From Chimonanthus salicifolius (Eukaryota; Streptophyta; Magnoliopsida; Laurales; Calycanthaceae), in the NCBI GenBank assembly GCA_013350335.1, contig CM023538.1, positions 50,171,195-50,235,194 on the forward strand: a DNA stretch of 64,000 nt. The letters are read 5' to 3'. Numbering within the stretch: position 1 is the stretch's first letter; each line of letters begins with the position of its first letter. Shown here in pieces: positions 23,504 to 34,703 of the stretch. Made by a program: the position numbers and the translations under genes. Under the pieces are notes generated by a model. That model was not told the origin of the DNA. It saw nothing but the letters and a program-made list of their open reading frames with translations, and did not search any database.

Positions 23504-24790
23504 TTTTTTTTGGGAAAGGTTAAGATTTTGTTAGATAATTGGAAATTAAAACAACCCATAACAAGGTCAAGTGTACAGATCCTGAAAGACAAATAAAAAA
23601 CAGTTCCACTAACAAGCACCCAGTCAGGCAAACCTGATCAATCAGTAGGCTGTAGGCCCATTCAGCAAACCTGGCGAACAAGAGGACCCATCTCACAGCT
23701 TACTGCTAAATACAAAATGGTCTATACCCATTTCTTCTCTGTCCAAAGAGTCAACCTTCTCATTTACTGAATGGAGAACATTTATCACCTCCAAGTTCTT
23801 TCTTTTGACAGCTAGCTTCACCATTTCTATCTTATCAAGAAGAGCCATGAGCAAGGGGACCTCTAGCTCATTGAGTAACCACATACAAGTCTCCTTTAAT
23901 TATATGCCCCCTGAACCAATCTTCTCCAACTCTTATCATCCCAGACCACAAAGCATGAAGCACCGCCTTGTTCGCCTGGAAATTATGTGAAGGACCAACA
24001 TAAGATAACAAAACTCTCTCCTCCTTGTCACGCCTAAAGTCCCCTTACCTAGATTTCATGACATCAGCCATTGCACTCCCATCAAAATTCAGTTTAAGCT
24101 TACCAACTGGGAGTGTGTGGATGGGGGGAGGGGGGTTGGAATCCACTGCATAACGGGCTGAATTCTCCTTGGAAGAGTAGACCGACCTGCTGTTCAGATG
24201 CAAACACCTTTGGAACCGGATAGAGTGGAAATCTACTATGCTGCTTTATGTTTAACATTACCACGCACCTAAATAGTTCCCCCCTAAAGATCCTACCATT
24301 CTCTTTTCCAAATATCCCACCCCAAAATGCTGAGGTTCAAATTTTTCGCTTGAGCTTACCAACCAAGAATTTACCAACTGATGAATCTCCATGGGCTTAC
24401 ACCCACTGACACCAAAGTGAGAAATTGAGCTCAAACCTTGCTAGAATAGCTGCAGTCAATGAATAAATGGTTTTCCTCCTCGGCTGCACCATAGACTGTG
24501 CATCCATTCACAATAATTCAATTTCTTCTCATCATTTAATCCATGGTAAGAACTTTTCCCATTCTTGCCAGTCAAAAAAAACTTTAATCCTTGGAGGAGT
24601 GTGCTCACTTCTCACTCTTGGAGTGATTAACGAAACTTCTTCATCTTCTCCGCAAATGCTTTTACTGAAAAAAGCCCATGAACATGTGGCTGCCAGATTT
24701 GTTTATCTGATATTCTTCTCGAACTTGACCACCATGATCTAGATTGCCACTCGTCTCCAAATTTTGTTGTTTTCCATGATTCTGAACACT
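23504..24790 (-). mobile_element. L1-type LINE 3' fragment (RNase H part)
   Basis: The minus strand carries zf-RVT-like text (EENHLFIDCSYSSKV near 24440-24480), then PVGKLKLNFDGSA (about 24080-24120), the start of a LINE RNase H domain, then RRDKEERVLLSYVGPSHNFQ and KNLEVINVLHSVNE. The order matches plant L1 ORF2 with a terminal RNase H. Stops break every block. A T-run at 23504-23511 on the plus strand is the poly(A) tail of the minus-strand element and fixes its 3' end. The 5' truncation point near 24790 is approximate. Confidence 0.7.
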
Positions 24791-25213
24791 TTTCCTAATG
24801 GTATTCTACTTCAGTCCCACACTTTATGCAATAGTTCTGCTGAAGAGCCTCTGGCTCCACTCCCAATGTCCTCCCATTCATGTCTTTTGCTTTCTGGTTG
24901 CTGCATGATTTTTGGTTTCATATCCCTAATACATGCTCAAATCTGGTTGTTATGATTCAATGGAGAAGCTATCTAATGAGCACATGCTCATGGTGTTTTT
25001 GGCAAGAGCAACAAGGCAACAAGAATGATATCAAGTAAAATTTTCCAAACTATTTGCTTAATTGAAGTAAAATTTTCCAAACTGTCTTTATAAAAGAAAA
25101 GGGGAAAACTCAATACTGAACTGGTTTTTATGTTGCCAGATAAAATTCAACTTTCTTCAATTCTTCCATCACCTAATAGATTGCTTCTTCTCTGTTCTTA
25201 ATTCTTCTCAACT
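24791..25213. other. Downstream flank of the GRF pseudogene
   Basis: No gene recognised. No clear poly-T run marks the pseudogene's former poly(A) tail, so any tail has decayed. Confidence 0.4.
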
Positions 25214-26209
25214 CTATATGGAGGGGATGCTAGCATCTATAAGAGCAGAGCATGAGCCATGGAAATTGTCACAAAGACTAATTTGGTGATGGATTTTGCT
25301 CTCAGCTATTGGGCTGCTTCTTGCACTGCTGCTAGACAATGATCCAAATGTGGTCTTTTGTTAGACGCCAGTTGGGGATTCATCTAGTTGAGAGCTAGCA
25401 TCCCAACCCTCAGTCATGAGGTCGAGGGCTGTATTCTTACTGTCACTTGGATTAACAATAGTGCTTTTCAACACCTCACTGAGAGGGCCTCCTTTTGAAG
25501 CTTCCCAAGAAGTTGGGGTCCAATTCACCTGTCTTTGGGTCGATTCATTCAGGACACTTCCTATACCTAAGCCCATCTCAACTAGGTCAAGTTCACAAGA
25601 TGATTAAGTGGCAAAAGAGTGAGTTATTCTTGGGTGGATGAGGTATAGGATGATGAAAAGTCCGAGGTACCTACTGGTATTGACATTGAGAGCCGGGTCC
25701 TGTCAGATTGGATTTCTTCAACATTAGGCCAAGTGATGTCAGGGCAACCAGATTGTTTGGTTTGGCCAATCGTCAATGAAATGACGAAGAGGATGGGATT
25801 GAGATTGTAGGGAGTCTTGGTCAGTCGCAGCAGGAGACAAGTAGACATTCCTACTCACAGTGTGGGTGTTACACTGTGGATTCAAAAAAGGAATTGTCTG
25901 ACTAGATCCTTCAAACGGGAATTGCTGTGTCAGAGTAGGATATCCATTTTTTGCTTTCAGATTTATAGAAGACGACATCAACAAGCTCTGCAGATCAAGC
26001 ATTTGGCTACCCATATTCGGTTTGTTCAATAATATCCCATTGATTTGCATTCGAGAAGGATTGGTAGCAGAATGCAAGTTATTGACCTGCTGCTGTGCAA
26101 TTGTGAGGCCACTGGATGTGCTGCTGCAAGAAACCACCATAGCTGGTGAAGGATTGAGTGGCATCCCATTCACGGTGGCAGTACTGGAAACAGCATGGCC
26201 AATCTGGCC

Positions 26210-26231
26210 TTCGACTGGCTTTCTTGAATGG
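26210..26231 (-). promoter_or_regulatory. Relic miR396 target site in the GRF pseudogene
   Basis: The minus strand reads CATTCAAGAAAGCCAGTCGA, encoding H-S-R-K-P-V-E. The usual GRF site is CGTTCAAGAAAGCCTGTGGA, so about 4 of 20 positions differ and the central block TTCAAGAAAGCC is intact. If transcribed, it could still pair weakly with miR396. Confidence 0.6.
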
Positions 26232-26476
26232 TGGCAGCCTCTTCTCATGTGCCTCTCACAGTACTTCTGATCAGCAACTGCTTCTCTTGAGCACTGCCAT
26301 TTCTTTCCATCTGTGCGTCGACACCTCCCTGGCTCTGGGTCGGTGTTGCTGGAGACTCAGATGGAAAGGTCTCAATCCCTCTGTATTGGGTCCCAAAGAT
26401 CCAGAAGAAAAGCCAGAAAACCCAATTGGGTTGAGACTGGTCTTGATGGACATGAGCACATTAGGAGGTACAGGTA

Positions 26477-26697
26477 TTTTTTTTTGAGGTCCGGAGGTGT
26501 CTAGGCGTCGCACCCGACTAATCCCTCGGGGTGTGTGTAAACCCCTTTATCCTCACACACTGGGTAAATTGATGGGACCTTACTCTATACATATTCCCAC
26601 GGAAAATGACCCTTCATTGGGGCTCCCATGTTTTGAACCCAAGACCTCCCTCTAGAGATCTTGCTCCCAAACCAATTGGGATAACCCCTTGGGGTTG
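26477..26697 (-). mobile_element. tRNA-derived SINE of a second family, inside the GRF pseudogene
   Basis: On the minus strand the head reads ggggttatcccaattggttt (A-box-like) and ggtcttgggttcaaaac (B-box-like), then gtcccatcaatttaccc, and it ends in an A-run (plus T-run 26477-26485). It sits exactly between the GRF codons for IAANV and PVPPN, separating QLQ from WRC. Only a 3-4 bp duplication (GTA) can be argued. It differs in sequence from the SINE at 10386. Confidence 0.8.
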
Positions 26698-27050
26698 TAC
26701 ATTTGCAGCTATGTATTTGTAGATCAAAGCTTGATTTTCAAACTCCAATCTCTGTAATGGAGTGAATGATCCTCCAATCCCTGCCAGTACCCCACCATGC
26801 ATGCTCCCAATTGAGCTTTCAGAGGCGAGACCTGTATCCCTAGTATTTGGAGCCGATGATAGAGATCTTACTCCCTAACCAACTGGGATAACCCCTTGGC
26901 ATTTTACATTTGCAGCTATGCATTTGTAGATCAAAGCTTGATTTTCAAACTCCAATCTCTGTGATGGAGTGAATGATCCTCCAATCCCTACCAGTACCCC
27001 ACCATGCATGCTCCCAATTAAGCTTTCAGAGGCGAGACCTGCATCCCTAG
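26654..27050. repeat. Tandem duplication of QLQ segment plus SINE head
   Basis: Two copies of about 190 bp (26654-26843 and 26861-27050, period 207 bp) each carry the GRF QLQ segment and about 36 bp of the SINE head. The duplication therefore occurred after the SINE insertion. Copies differ at scattered sites, for example KYIAANV versus KCIAANV and FTPLQ versus FTPSQ. Confidence 0.85.
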
Positions 27051-27349
27051 TTTTCTAATCCATCATTACTGGCTAACAAAGCTCCTGATTTGGGTGCTGA
27101 GAAGCTAAGCAGAAGCTGCTGCTGTTGCTCCCCATCTAAGAAAGAATTGGATCTGAACAGTGGACCCTTTGGCTGCATTGCCTTGGATGCTCCAAAATCA
27201 TCAGTCCTGGCCATTTTCAAGTTCATCTAATCATCCTCCACCAACCCACTTCTCTTTTCCTTCACTAAACCAGACCCACTTCCTTCCTCACTGGTTTCAG
27301 CCTCTGAGGCCATGGAATCCAACCCATCCATACCCACCAACCCAGCACA

Positions 27350-28267
27350 TGCTCATGGTTGGTTGCCCCATTTGTTTGCATGTTATGCTGAAAATGTTGA
27401 TTTTGTGCTGATTTCTTCATTGCTTTGAAATCAGTTCTACTTTTTTGTTGTGGCATTAGAATCAAATGCTTCTTTGGTTATGCCTGTGCAACCTCTACAT
27501 CTATTGCTGATCTGTATCATTTTATGCATTTGAATAGTAAGGACACACCACATCCACATTTCATGGTTTTACATTTTAGTTGACTGGAAACAAACTGTTT
27601 TTTAAGGTTGTGCTTCTGCTTTTTCCAATATGTTGCCATTGTCTGCTCATTTTTCTATTAACCTTATTGGCTTATCTTTCTTGTAATTGTAAAATGCTGC
27701 ATGCATTTCATTAGAGACAACTGAAAGGGTATAAATCATGTATACAGTGTTGTCATTCAATATGTAGGTGTATACAACTTAGTCTCATCTAAGTCCCTCA
27801 TACAGTCCCCTTGCATCAGACTGTATATCAGATACTGATTTCTATGCTCATTGCAAATGTTGCCCTTGTGGTACCATTAGCTTGATTGTTTCTATCGCAC
27901 TGCCTGTGGTAGCACCTTATCCTGGGAAATTCTCTCTTCCTCTTCTTCAATGTGAAACAAGCAATAGTGGCTTGTACTCATTTCCACAAATTTGACTTTT
28001 CCCATTAATGTGCCTGATCTCTTTCACCTTGTTAGAACCCTAAGAGAAAGTCCGAGTGATCCAAGATACTGAAAACAGGCATAGAAAGAATGATCAAATT
28101 GGTAAAGCAGAGGGATTATGACATTTTCATTTTCTTTAAAGGGCATGGATAATGAACAAAAAGTGGATTGACTGATCCTCACTGGTCTGACAAAGTCAAA
28201 TACATATCTTTAATGGTATCATTATTTTCTTTATGTGATATAAAATAAAATATTGATATTTTCTTTC
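27350..28267. other. No gene recognised
   Basis: It may include 5' UTR sequence of the retrocopied GRF next to 27349, but nothing further is identifiable. Several short minus and plus frames have no motifs. Confidence 0.4.
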
Positions 28268-28737
28268 TTTTTTAAGAGAGAACTTTTATTGAAAACATCA
28301 GTTTTATGTAAAGGTTTACTGTCCACTGAGAGAGCAGACAAAGGAAGAAATACAAAGTATAAAAGCCACTCCAAGAATGAGTTAATTCAAAGATCAAACA
28401 ATCACATAACTTGAGCAAAAGATGACACCCCCACAAGACCTCTCTTACTTTTGCGTCAAAGTCCGTTAAATGGAAAAGGCAACGATAGAAGCAATTAAGG
28501 AAGATCTGGTTGCAGCTTTATCTTGAAAGTTCTCACCTATGTGTCTTTCCTAGCCAGCCAAGCAATCACCATAAGGAATCGATAGGATTTGGAGATTAGC
28601 AAAGAAATGGAAAAGATTGTAATGAAAACTTGTGGAGCATTTGAAAAACCATGATATACCAATTGCTCACTGGCCCAACAAAGAAAACAAATATTAGTGA
28701 GGGATGGTCTTTCAATTCTCACTGATCAAGATTTAGA
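28268..28737 (-). mobile_element. LINE 3' end fragment
   Basis: The minus frame at 28537-28722 reads RPSLTNICFLCWASEQLVYHG and a hydrophobic block ending LMVIAWLARKDT, weakly resembling a zf-RVT domain. Near the 3' end the minus strand has CAATAAAAG followed by an A-run (plus T-run about 28266-28273), consistent with a LINE polyadenylation end. Confidence 0.5.
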
Positions 28738-28925
28738 TTTTTTTTTTTAATAAAATTGGGCATTCCCACCTTTGTGGAGGTGAGACTAATTCTACTAATA
28801 CACGAAACCACCCGCAAGCTGAGTTAGAATTTTTAATAGATGTAATAGTCCAACAAGAACCTTGACCTGGGGAGGAGCAGCAGATGGACAAACAGATTTG
28901 AATGGAAATGATGAAGATTTGGTAC
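28738..28925 (-). mobile_element. Short LINE 3' terminus
   Basis: The minus strand ends SPPQRWECPILL codons then AATAAAA and an A-run (plus T-run 28739-28749). A terminal text of this kind is common at plant LINE ends. It abuts the previous fragment head to tail, suggesting repeated insertion at T-rich sites. Confidence 0.45.
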
Positions 28926-29059
28926 TGATTGATAGAAATTGATGATTTGCTTGAAAGATTCCACAAGGATGTATCACCCAATCCTTTTATCTTGCCCCTT
29001 TTGAGTTGGTCTGAATTTATGAATTGCACCGGAAAATGTTTCCAACAAAAGGATTTTAC

Positions 29060-30711
29060 ATTGGATGAGACCACAGATTTGTGGCTAAGCCTTCAATCCT
29101 TCACTCAATTGGTAATGGTGAGAGTACTATCTTCTGGCAAGATCCATGGTTAAGGCCATGCTTTATTCTGAAAGAACAACATGGTGTGAGGCCTATATAT
29201 AACATGGGTCTTGACCATAGTGTGAAAGTTAGCTCCTTCATCAGAAGTGGGCATTGGAACTTGCCCCCCACCCCCCACCCCACCTCTGCTGATATGTTAG
29301 ACATTTGGGATTTGATCAATTCAACTCAGATCCCTCTGCACTGCACTGAGGATCAATACATTTGGACTGCTGACGATAAGGGTATGTTTTCCATTTCATC
29401 TGCTGCTAACCTTCACTACAGAAACCTCCTTACCCCTGATTGGGTTAGCCTGACCTGGTTCCAAGGTTGCATAACTGGAACTCAGTTCTCGCTTGGTTGT
29501 ATTTCAGTATGAGGCTGAAGGCTAAGGATCTCCTGTCTCTTCTAGGTATCACCTCTGATGATTCTTGCATCCTCTGTTCACCTGGGGAGGAGTTGAGACT
29601 GCACCTGCTGCACTGTGATTTTGTCTTCAGTGTTTGGAAGCTAATCACAGAAAAATTCAGCTTCAATTCTCAAAATAACAACATTTTGGACCAAGCAAAG
29701 GAGCTTCTTACCTCTAGGATGGATCACATCCAGATGCTTGCTGCTAAATTGGCAATTCCTGCTCTTATCTGGCACACTTGGAGAGAGAAATCTCAGAATT
29801 TTTCAAAATACTTTCAGCTGCACAAGAAAGATCTGTTATGGTATTTTGTCTGATATTAGAAGCAAGATCTTCTTTCTGCTATCAAACGACCATCTTTCTA
29901 AGGTCAAGGGAAATTTTGTTGCTCTGTGGAACCTCTCCTCTCCCACTCCCAGTACTTAAAACCTCCCAGTCAAGCCACCGAATAGTCCTATCAGTAGTAG
30001 CCTCCTATTAATTGGCAAAATGACCATCCAAGACATTTGGTGCCTTGGTGCAACCTATCACAATTGCAACCATTCTGGGTTCTGTGCTACAAATGCTGAA
30101 TCTATTGGTGGCCATACTCCTCTCCTTTTCATCCAGAAACTGCTGCTGCACTGCCAATGCCAAAAACTCCCTCTTGAGTCAATTGCTGATTACAGACATT
30201 GATATTGCGAAACTGTTGACTCATCCTGCTTCTTGTTTCTGGAATTCGAGGGTCCATTTTGCTGCTATTAAGGACCTTTTATCCAAGCTGAAGGTCAACC
30301 TTATCACTTGGGCTGGTTCTAATAACAACCATTTGCAGCAGCTGCACAACTGGTTCAGGTGTAACCCACCACAGGCCTGTTTAATTTTGGAGAGGGTCTG
30401 CCATGCAATCTGTAGCTTTTCCATGTTTTCTCTTGCACGTGTCTGTCTTAGTAATTGTAGCCATTCTGCACCTGTATTTGGTCTCTGTTCTTGTACTTTT
30501 ATGGGTTTTGAATGATACTTATCCAATCGTATTGGATAAAAAGAATTATATGCGAAACAGTAATCGAATGTGTTCAGGATCAATAGCTCATACTAGTCCA
30601 GCCATGTTGCACAGATTTGTGATGTACCTGTATTAGGCACACCTTGTTTCCTTCTTCATGTATTCTACTAATGCTATTTAATATAGTTTATTCAAGTTGC
30701 CAAAAAAAAAT
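29060..30711 (+). mobile_element. L1-type LINE 3' half (zf-RVT plus RNase H)
   Basis: Plus-strand frames read SIGNGESTIFWQDPWLRP, then DQYIWTADDKGMFSISSA, WVSLTWFQG, LKAKDLLSLLGI, CILCSPGEELRLHLLHC (zinc-binding), ALIWHTWREKSQNF, and later an RNase H-like stretch with LLTHPASCFWNSRVHF and LKVNLITWAG. This is the order of plant L1 ORF2 downstream of the reverse transcriptase. Frames change repeatedly. It ends in an A-run at 30702-30710, the LINE poly(A) tail. The reverse transcriptase is missing (5' truncated). It is clearly related to, but diverged from, the fragment at 11575-12953. Confidence 0.85.
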
Positions 30712-31667
30712 TTTAAACATTTGAAATCAGATTAATATAGTGAATTGATTATTACTTGATTGTTTTGAGTAAAATGTGTACATTATTATTATTTTTAATT
30801 AATTTTACAAGTTACCTTATTTCAAATTAAACATTTATTTGGTATTGAAATCATATTCCAAATCCACAAATCCTATATTTTTGGATTTGCTGAATTGAAT
30901 ACCTTCTACCCATTTAGCTTAAAAGACCATAATGGTAGACATAATTGTTCTTACAGAACGTTTTTGCGGTATTTTATCTATTTTCCTATATTATTTACCA
31001 TTAAAAATATGTTTTCCTATATTTCTCTTATTTTTGCTGATGTTCATGTGGGATTTGTATGTAGTTCCCTTTTATTTCTTGGAGTTGTTTGTCTATTTCC
31101 TCGAGAAGATTTGGGTTCATTCCATGTCATTTAAGATATGATATGAAATTTGGCTCCTTGTCAGGCCGTGGAACTAACATTTTTTTTGTTTTTGTCAAAG
31201 TCTTTATTTTCAATTGAATTGAAAATGATCAAAATATTGTCTTTTTTGTTTTTTAATTGAATGATTAAAAAATATGGTCTACTAGAGCAAGGAGAATCTC
31301 TCTTTTTCTCAAAAAAAAAATTTTGATCTCCACACTAATGTAGTTTGGTTAACTTGAGCTTCTAGGAATAGAGCGTTGTGAGTTTTGCTCGAGTTCGACT
31401 TTCCATGGAGTTACTGCATAAGTCTTGCCATTGGTCCATATGGAGGTCCTTAAATTATCATTCCGACAATCTTATTCTTGAGGGATTAGCTTAATGGTTA
31501 ATTCTGGTGATTGTTTGTGGAATGTATTGGAATCAAGCCTTCCTAACATAAAAAGGGCCACTTTTTTATTGTACCCAGTTTATACGAATAGGGAGGTTTA
31601 CACATTCATACATTCATACCTTGGTCTTGAGAAAAAAAAATATCATTCAAGACAAGGCCTCATTTGA
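30712..31667. other. No gene recognised
   Basis: AT-rich sequence. Hydrophobic plus frames at 30895-31141 overlap each other in two frames and have the composition of random AT-rich DNA. Confidence 0.45.
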
Positions 31668-31920
31668 ACAGATTTTGAGCTGATTTCACTGTTGGACTAT
31701 AATACATCCATTTCAACCCTTTTATTTTCGTGTATGTGTATCCATCCTTAATCTATTTGAAATCCCCTTTGAGTTGATCTCATTGTTAGATTTAAAATCC
31801 ATCTAAACTACCCCATTTAATGTTGATTTTTAGACATTTGGAGATCTTGACTTTTGAAATTCAAGCAACGAATTTTTTTTAGTTTGAATCATTGGGAAAA
31901 ATGCATTTTAAATGGATCCC
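31668..31920. repeat. Dispersed AT-rich repeat, copy 2
   Basis: Same family as 1-210. The block tttgaacagattttgagctg is followed by a second, partial copy (tttgaaatcc-ctttgagttgatctc) about 80 bp on, so the unit is partly tandem. Confidence 0.45.
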
Positions 31921-32249
31921 GCCCTCATGTATCCCCACTTATGTGGGGCCCGTAGGGTCACCTGCACATGTGCGACACCATACAAGTGAACCTGCCCTCT
32001 CTCTCTTTATAGCTAGCTAGCAAGTTTGCTATCTATCTATTTATTGCATGAAAGACCCATCAATGCATGAAAATTTAAATGTAACAACTTTTTCGTTTTA
32101 GTTTAAATGTGGGTCCCAACAAAAACAAACGGATTTTAGTGGCCAAAATATAAAAAAATTGCTATGGTCTCTTTGGTTCCTACATTTCGCAGTTACTCTC
32201 ATCTCTTTCCCTGTGAGGAGCATGGCTATTTATTATTGGTATTAGAGTA
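31921..32249. other. No gene recognised
   Basis: Contains short CT-rich text near 32000 and no terminal repeats or coding signal. Confidence 0.4.
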
Positions 32250-32395
32250 CAAATATTAATTGATATGTCAATATCTCAGCCGTATCATATCGGCCGATAT
32301 CATAATATAGGTCAATATCGATTATTTTTGTAAAAAAATAGGAGAAAAATATCAGCCGATATATCGATTGATACTAAATTTTAAATCCATATCTT
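32250..32395. repeat. CGATATCGGCCGATA-family repeat, unexpanded copy
   Basis: Contains catatcggccgatatc, ggtcaatatcgatt and atatcgattgatac. It parallels the repeat at 9597-9825 but lacks the AT expansion. Confidence 0.55.
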
Positions 32396-32633
32396 AGATA
32401 AACTCATAATGTCTATGTGAGACCAAATAAGTATGGGCTAAAGCAGTAATTGTTATAGTGGTGCTGATGATCACAATGATAGAAACAAGACGAAAAGAAT
32501 TTATAACTATGTTTCTATGTTTATTTCAAAAATGGAAGAAGAAGAAGATTGCTTTCAATAACAAGCCATTGACAATGTTTTTGACTATTTGTGCTATCCT
32601 GTCTGGTAGGCAGGTGAACAATACCTGTAAATG

Positions 32634-32955
32634 TGTTGGGATGCAAATGAGAGTCTAGTTATCGGTTGTGAAGAGAGAGATCTAAAGATTTATAAAGGAC
32701 TAAGTCATTCCACCTATCAAGTTAGTCTTTTGGCCTGGAAAATCAGTCTTAACGGTGGTATTATAGTTAGGTCTCCAAGCCACAGCATGTGGACTCACTG
32801 ATCTCCTAGCTGAATGGAATGGTTTGCGACGTTCTATCCGTCACAGAGAGAGAGAGTCCCACGTCGGTTGTAGGGGGAGAGATCTAAAGACTTATAAGGG
32901 ACTGAGTCACTCCACCTATCAAGTTAGTCTTTTGAGTTAGATGTCCAGTCCTAAT
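32634..32955 (+). mobile_element. TRIM-like miniature LTR retrotransposon, copy 2
   Basis: The 5' LTR runs about 32634-32754 (starts TGTTGGG). It is followed at 32756 by tggtattatagtt at the primer-binding position, about 85 bp of internal sequence, and a 3' LTR of about 110 bp (about 32846-32955) that lacks its first bases. Between the LTRs gagatctaaaga-ttata-gga-t-agtca is shared almost exactly. The internal block (aggtctccaagccacagcatg) matches copy 1 at about 680-700. No target duplication found. Non-coding. Confidence 0.7.
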
Positions 32956-33421
32956 AAAATGTCATTGTCAATACCATTTAAATTACTTTTTTTCACTTTT
33001 TATGCAAATTATAGTAAGAGATTATCTATTTGCACAATTTTCCTTCAAAATTTACTGAAATTTCTAAATGCCATGTTTGCCTTCACCATATTTGTTTTGG
33101 ATGAAGCTTTACTCTCATTCGATCATCTAAATTATATGATTAAAACTTTTGAAATTTTAATTATTACAGGTTAGTAATTTCCAAAATAAAAATTAAACTC
33201 TCACGCAATCACCACTACTCATCCGTTGGGGCTAGATAGTTCTACCCAGTTGAGTGAACTTTTTTTCTCCCATTAGATAGGTATTTCTGAAATGATTTAT
33301 TCCTATTCTTTATTTTCTCCGTTTCCCGAGGAATCATCTGTTGCAGATCGTGTTAGGAAGACCAGCACACACGAAAGAAAATGCTTAGGAGAAATTAAAA
33401 TGCACTTTTGACTATTATGGG
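32956..33421. other. No gene recognised
   Basis: AT-rich sequence; a 77-codon plus frame at 32941-33174 starts in the LTR and resembles nothing known. Confidence 0.4.
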
Positions 33422-33433
33422 TAGCTTAATGTT

Positions 33434-33597
33434 TTTTTTTAAATTAACATGTAGGAAATTCAAACACAGTCATATTAAAATCTTCACGGATGAGTCCACT
33501 ATCCTTAAGGCACACCAAAGTTAGGTCATTGGGGCTCAAACCGACAACCTCCCACTTCCTAAGGCGAGAGACAACAGTTAAACTATATCTATGTGGA
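33434..33597 (-). mobile_element. tRNA-derived SINE, copy 2 (same family as 10386)
   Basis: The reverse complement reads gtgggaggttgtcggtttga (B-box region), then gacctaactttggtgtgcct and tgaagattttaatatga, matching 10386-10554 along its length. The A-tail is the plus T-run at 33432-33440. Exact 12-bp target duplications TAGCTTAATGTT lie at 33422-33433 and 33598-33609. Confidence 0.9.
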
Positions 33598-33810
33598 TAG
33601 CTTAATGTTCATGTTATAAAAGATGCTCTTTTATCACATAGTACTCCTCTAGTTTGTTTACACTTACCCCAACTTACTCACATTCATGACAATGAGTTGA
33701 TTATAACTAGAACTGTATATAATTTTACTGGAACAACTCTCAATGCTCTAAACGGAAGGGAAGAAAAAATAACCAAACTAATTAGTTGACAAGACAAACA
33801 TCGAATGAAG

Positions 33811-33949
33811 TGTTTGGCTCCATGATGAGCCCCCCACCCCCAGTCCCACCCCCCACCACAGCACTATGTCATAGTTCGAAGTGTTTGGCTCCATGATGAG
33901 CCCCCCACCCCCAGTCCCACCCCCCACCACAACACTATGTCATAGAGAG
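33811..33949. repeat. 71-bp tandem duplication, C-rich
   Basis: Two nearly identical 71-bp units begin tgtttggctccatgatgagc and contain a ccccaccccc / cccacccccc tract. They start at 33811 and 33882. Very low divergence indicates a recent event. Confidence 0.85.
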
Positions 33950-34216
33950 CCATGAGGACGTTGGGTAAAACTACAAATACACCAAAGCTAGAGTCCAAGC
34001 TACCAAAGCTACGAATTTCAACCTTTGTACAAAAGAACCTTTGGGCTTTTTAAAGGAGGTAGAGAGAAGATCAAGAATAGCGAGTGCTTGAAGAGCAAGG
34101 AAGAAAAAGATAAGATAGAGGGTTCATTTTTTTTTTTGAAATTTTACTAATTCTTATTATGCTTAAATGCCATTAACTTTGGTGAACTGATATTATCAGG
34201 AAGTTGATGTGATTTG

Positions 34217-34703
34217 TGTTAGGGATTAGACCCAACACCTACATACAGAAAATCACAGATTAATTACACACAAAGAGAAAACACAGAGAACACAGGATAT
34301 ACGGGATTCGGCCAACCTCTAGCCTACGTCCACAGGAGAGTGTAGGTTTTATTATAGAGAAAAAATACATAGATACAATATTTAGAACCCATGATCTCTC
34401 AGAGTATCTTCCCTCTTCCTCTTTATCTCCCTCACTACACTTCTCTACTGCAAGAGGTGGCCTCGAAAGGCACTCGGCCGAACGACACTCCTCTATCAAG
34501 AATACCCACCGTATATAAGGTGGAAAAACTACTGTGTATCAATTAGAAATTACCATAAATTGCTGAACTCCACATAGATAGAAACTTCTATTCACGATTT
34601 GCCATTTAAGAGTCCTTCTTTCTTTGGACTCCTATTCAGTCGGTCCCTTACAAAATTTGTTGTGTGCTATAATCTTGTGGATTCGAGCCACATAATCCCA
34701 ACA
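34217..34703 (-). repeat. 3' LTR of a second copia element
   Basis: On the minus strand it starts TGTTGGGATTATGTGG at 34703, directly after the purine tract ccaaggtggagat, and ends with CTAACA at 34217, giving 487 bp with TG...CA ends. The purine-tract-plus-TGTTGGG junction is standard for plant copia 3' LTRs. It contains cattcggcc-like and caacct text seen in such LTRs. The matching 5' LTR was not found. Confidence 0.75.

Larger units (their letters stand above)
25214..27349 (-). pseudogene. GRF: Retropseudogene of a GROWTH-REGULATING FACTOR
   Basis: GRFs are plant nuclear transcription factors (QLQ domain for GIF binding, WRC domain for DNA binding) that promote cell proliferation. On the minus strand, in order: GSGLVKEKRSGLVEDD then LKMARTDDFGASKAM (N-terminal region); GGSFTPLQRLEFENQALIYK (QLQ); then SLNPIGFSGFSSGSLGPNT; then the WRC block [20 protein letters not shown] ending YCERHMRRG with the C-x9-C-x10-C-x2-H pattern intact; then [15 protein letters not shown]; then tail blocks [43 protein letters not shown] and LMTEGWDASSQLDESPTGV. 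QLQ and WRC parts, which functional GRF genes split over exons, are fused without introns. That indicates a processed copy. Lesions: stop at 27227-27229, frameshifts before the WRC and near 25739, stops near 25624 and at 25361-25363, W-to-R in QLQ, a SINE insertion and a tandem duplication. Not functional as a protein. Confidence 0.9.

Noticed and set aside
27160..27411. 83-codon plus-strand ORF rich in Pro/His
   Set aside because: Antisense of the GRF N-terminal region on the minus strand.
30895..31141. Two overlapping hydrophobic ORFs that look like membrane proteins
   Set aside because: Low-complexity AT-rich DNA gives Phe/Leu/Ile frames; no homology and no gene context.
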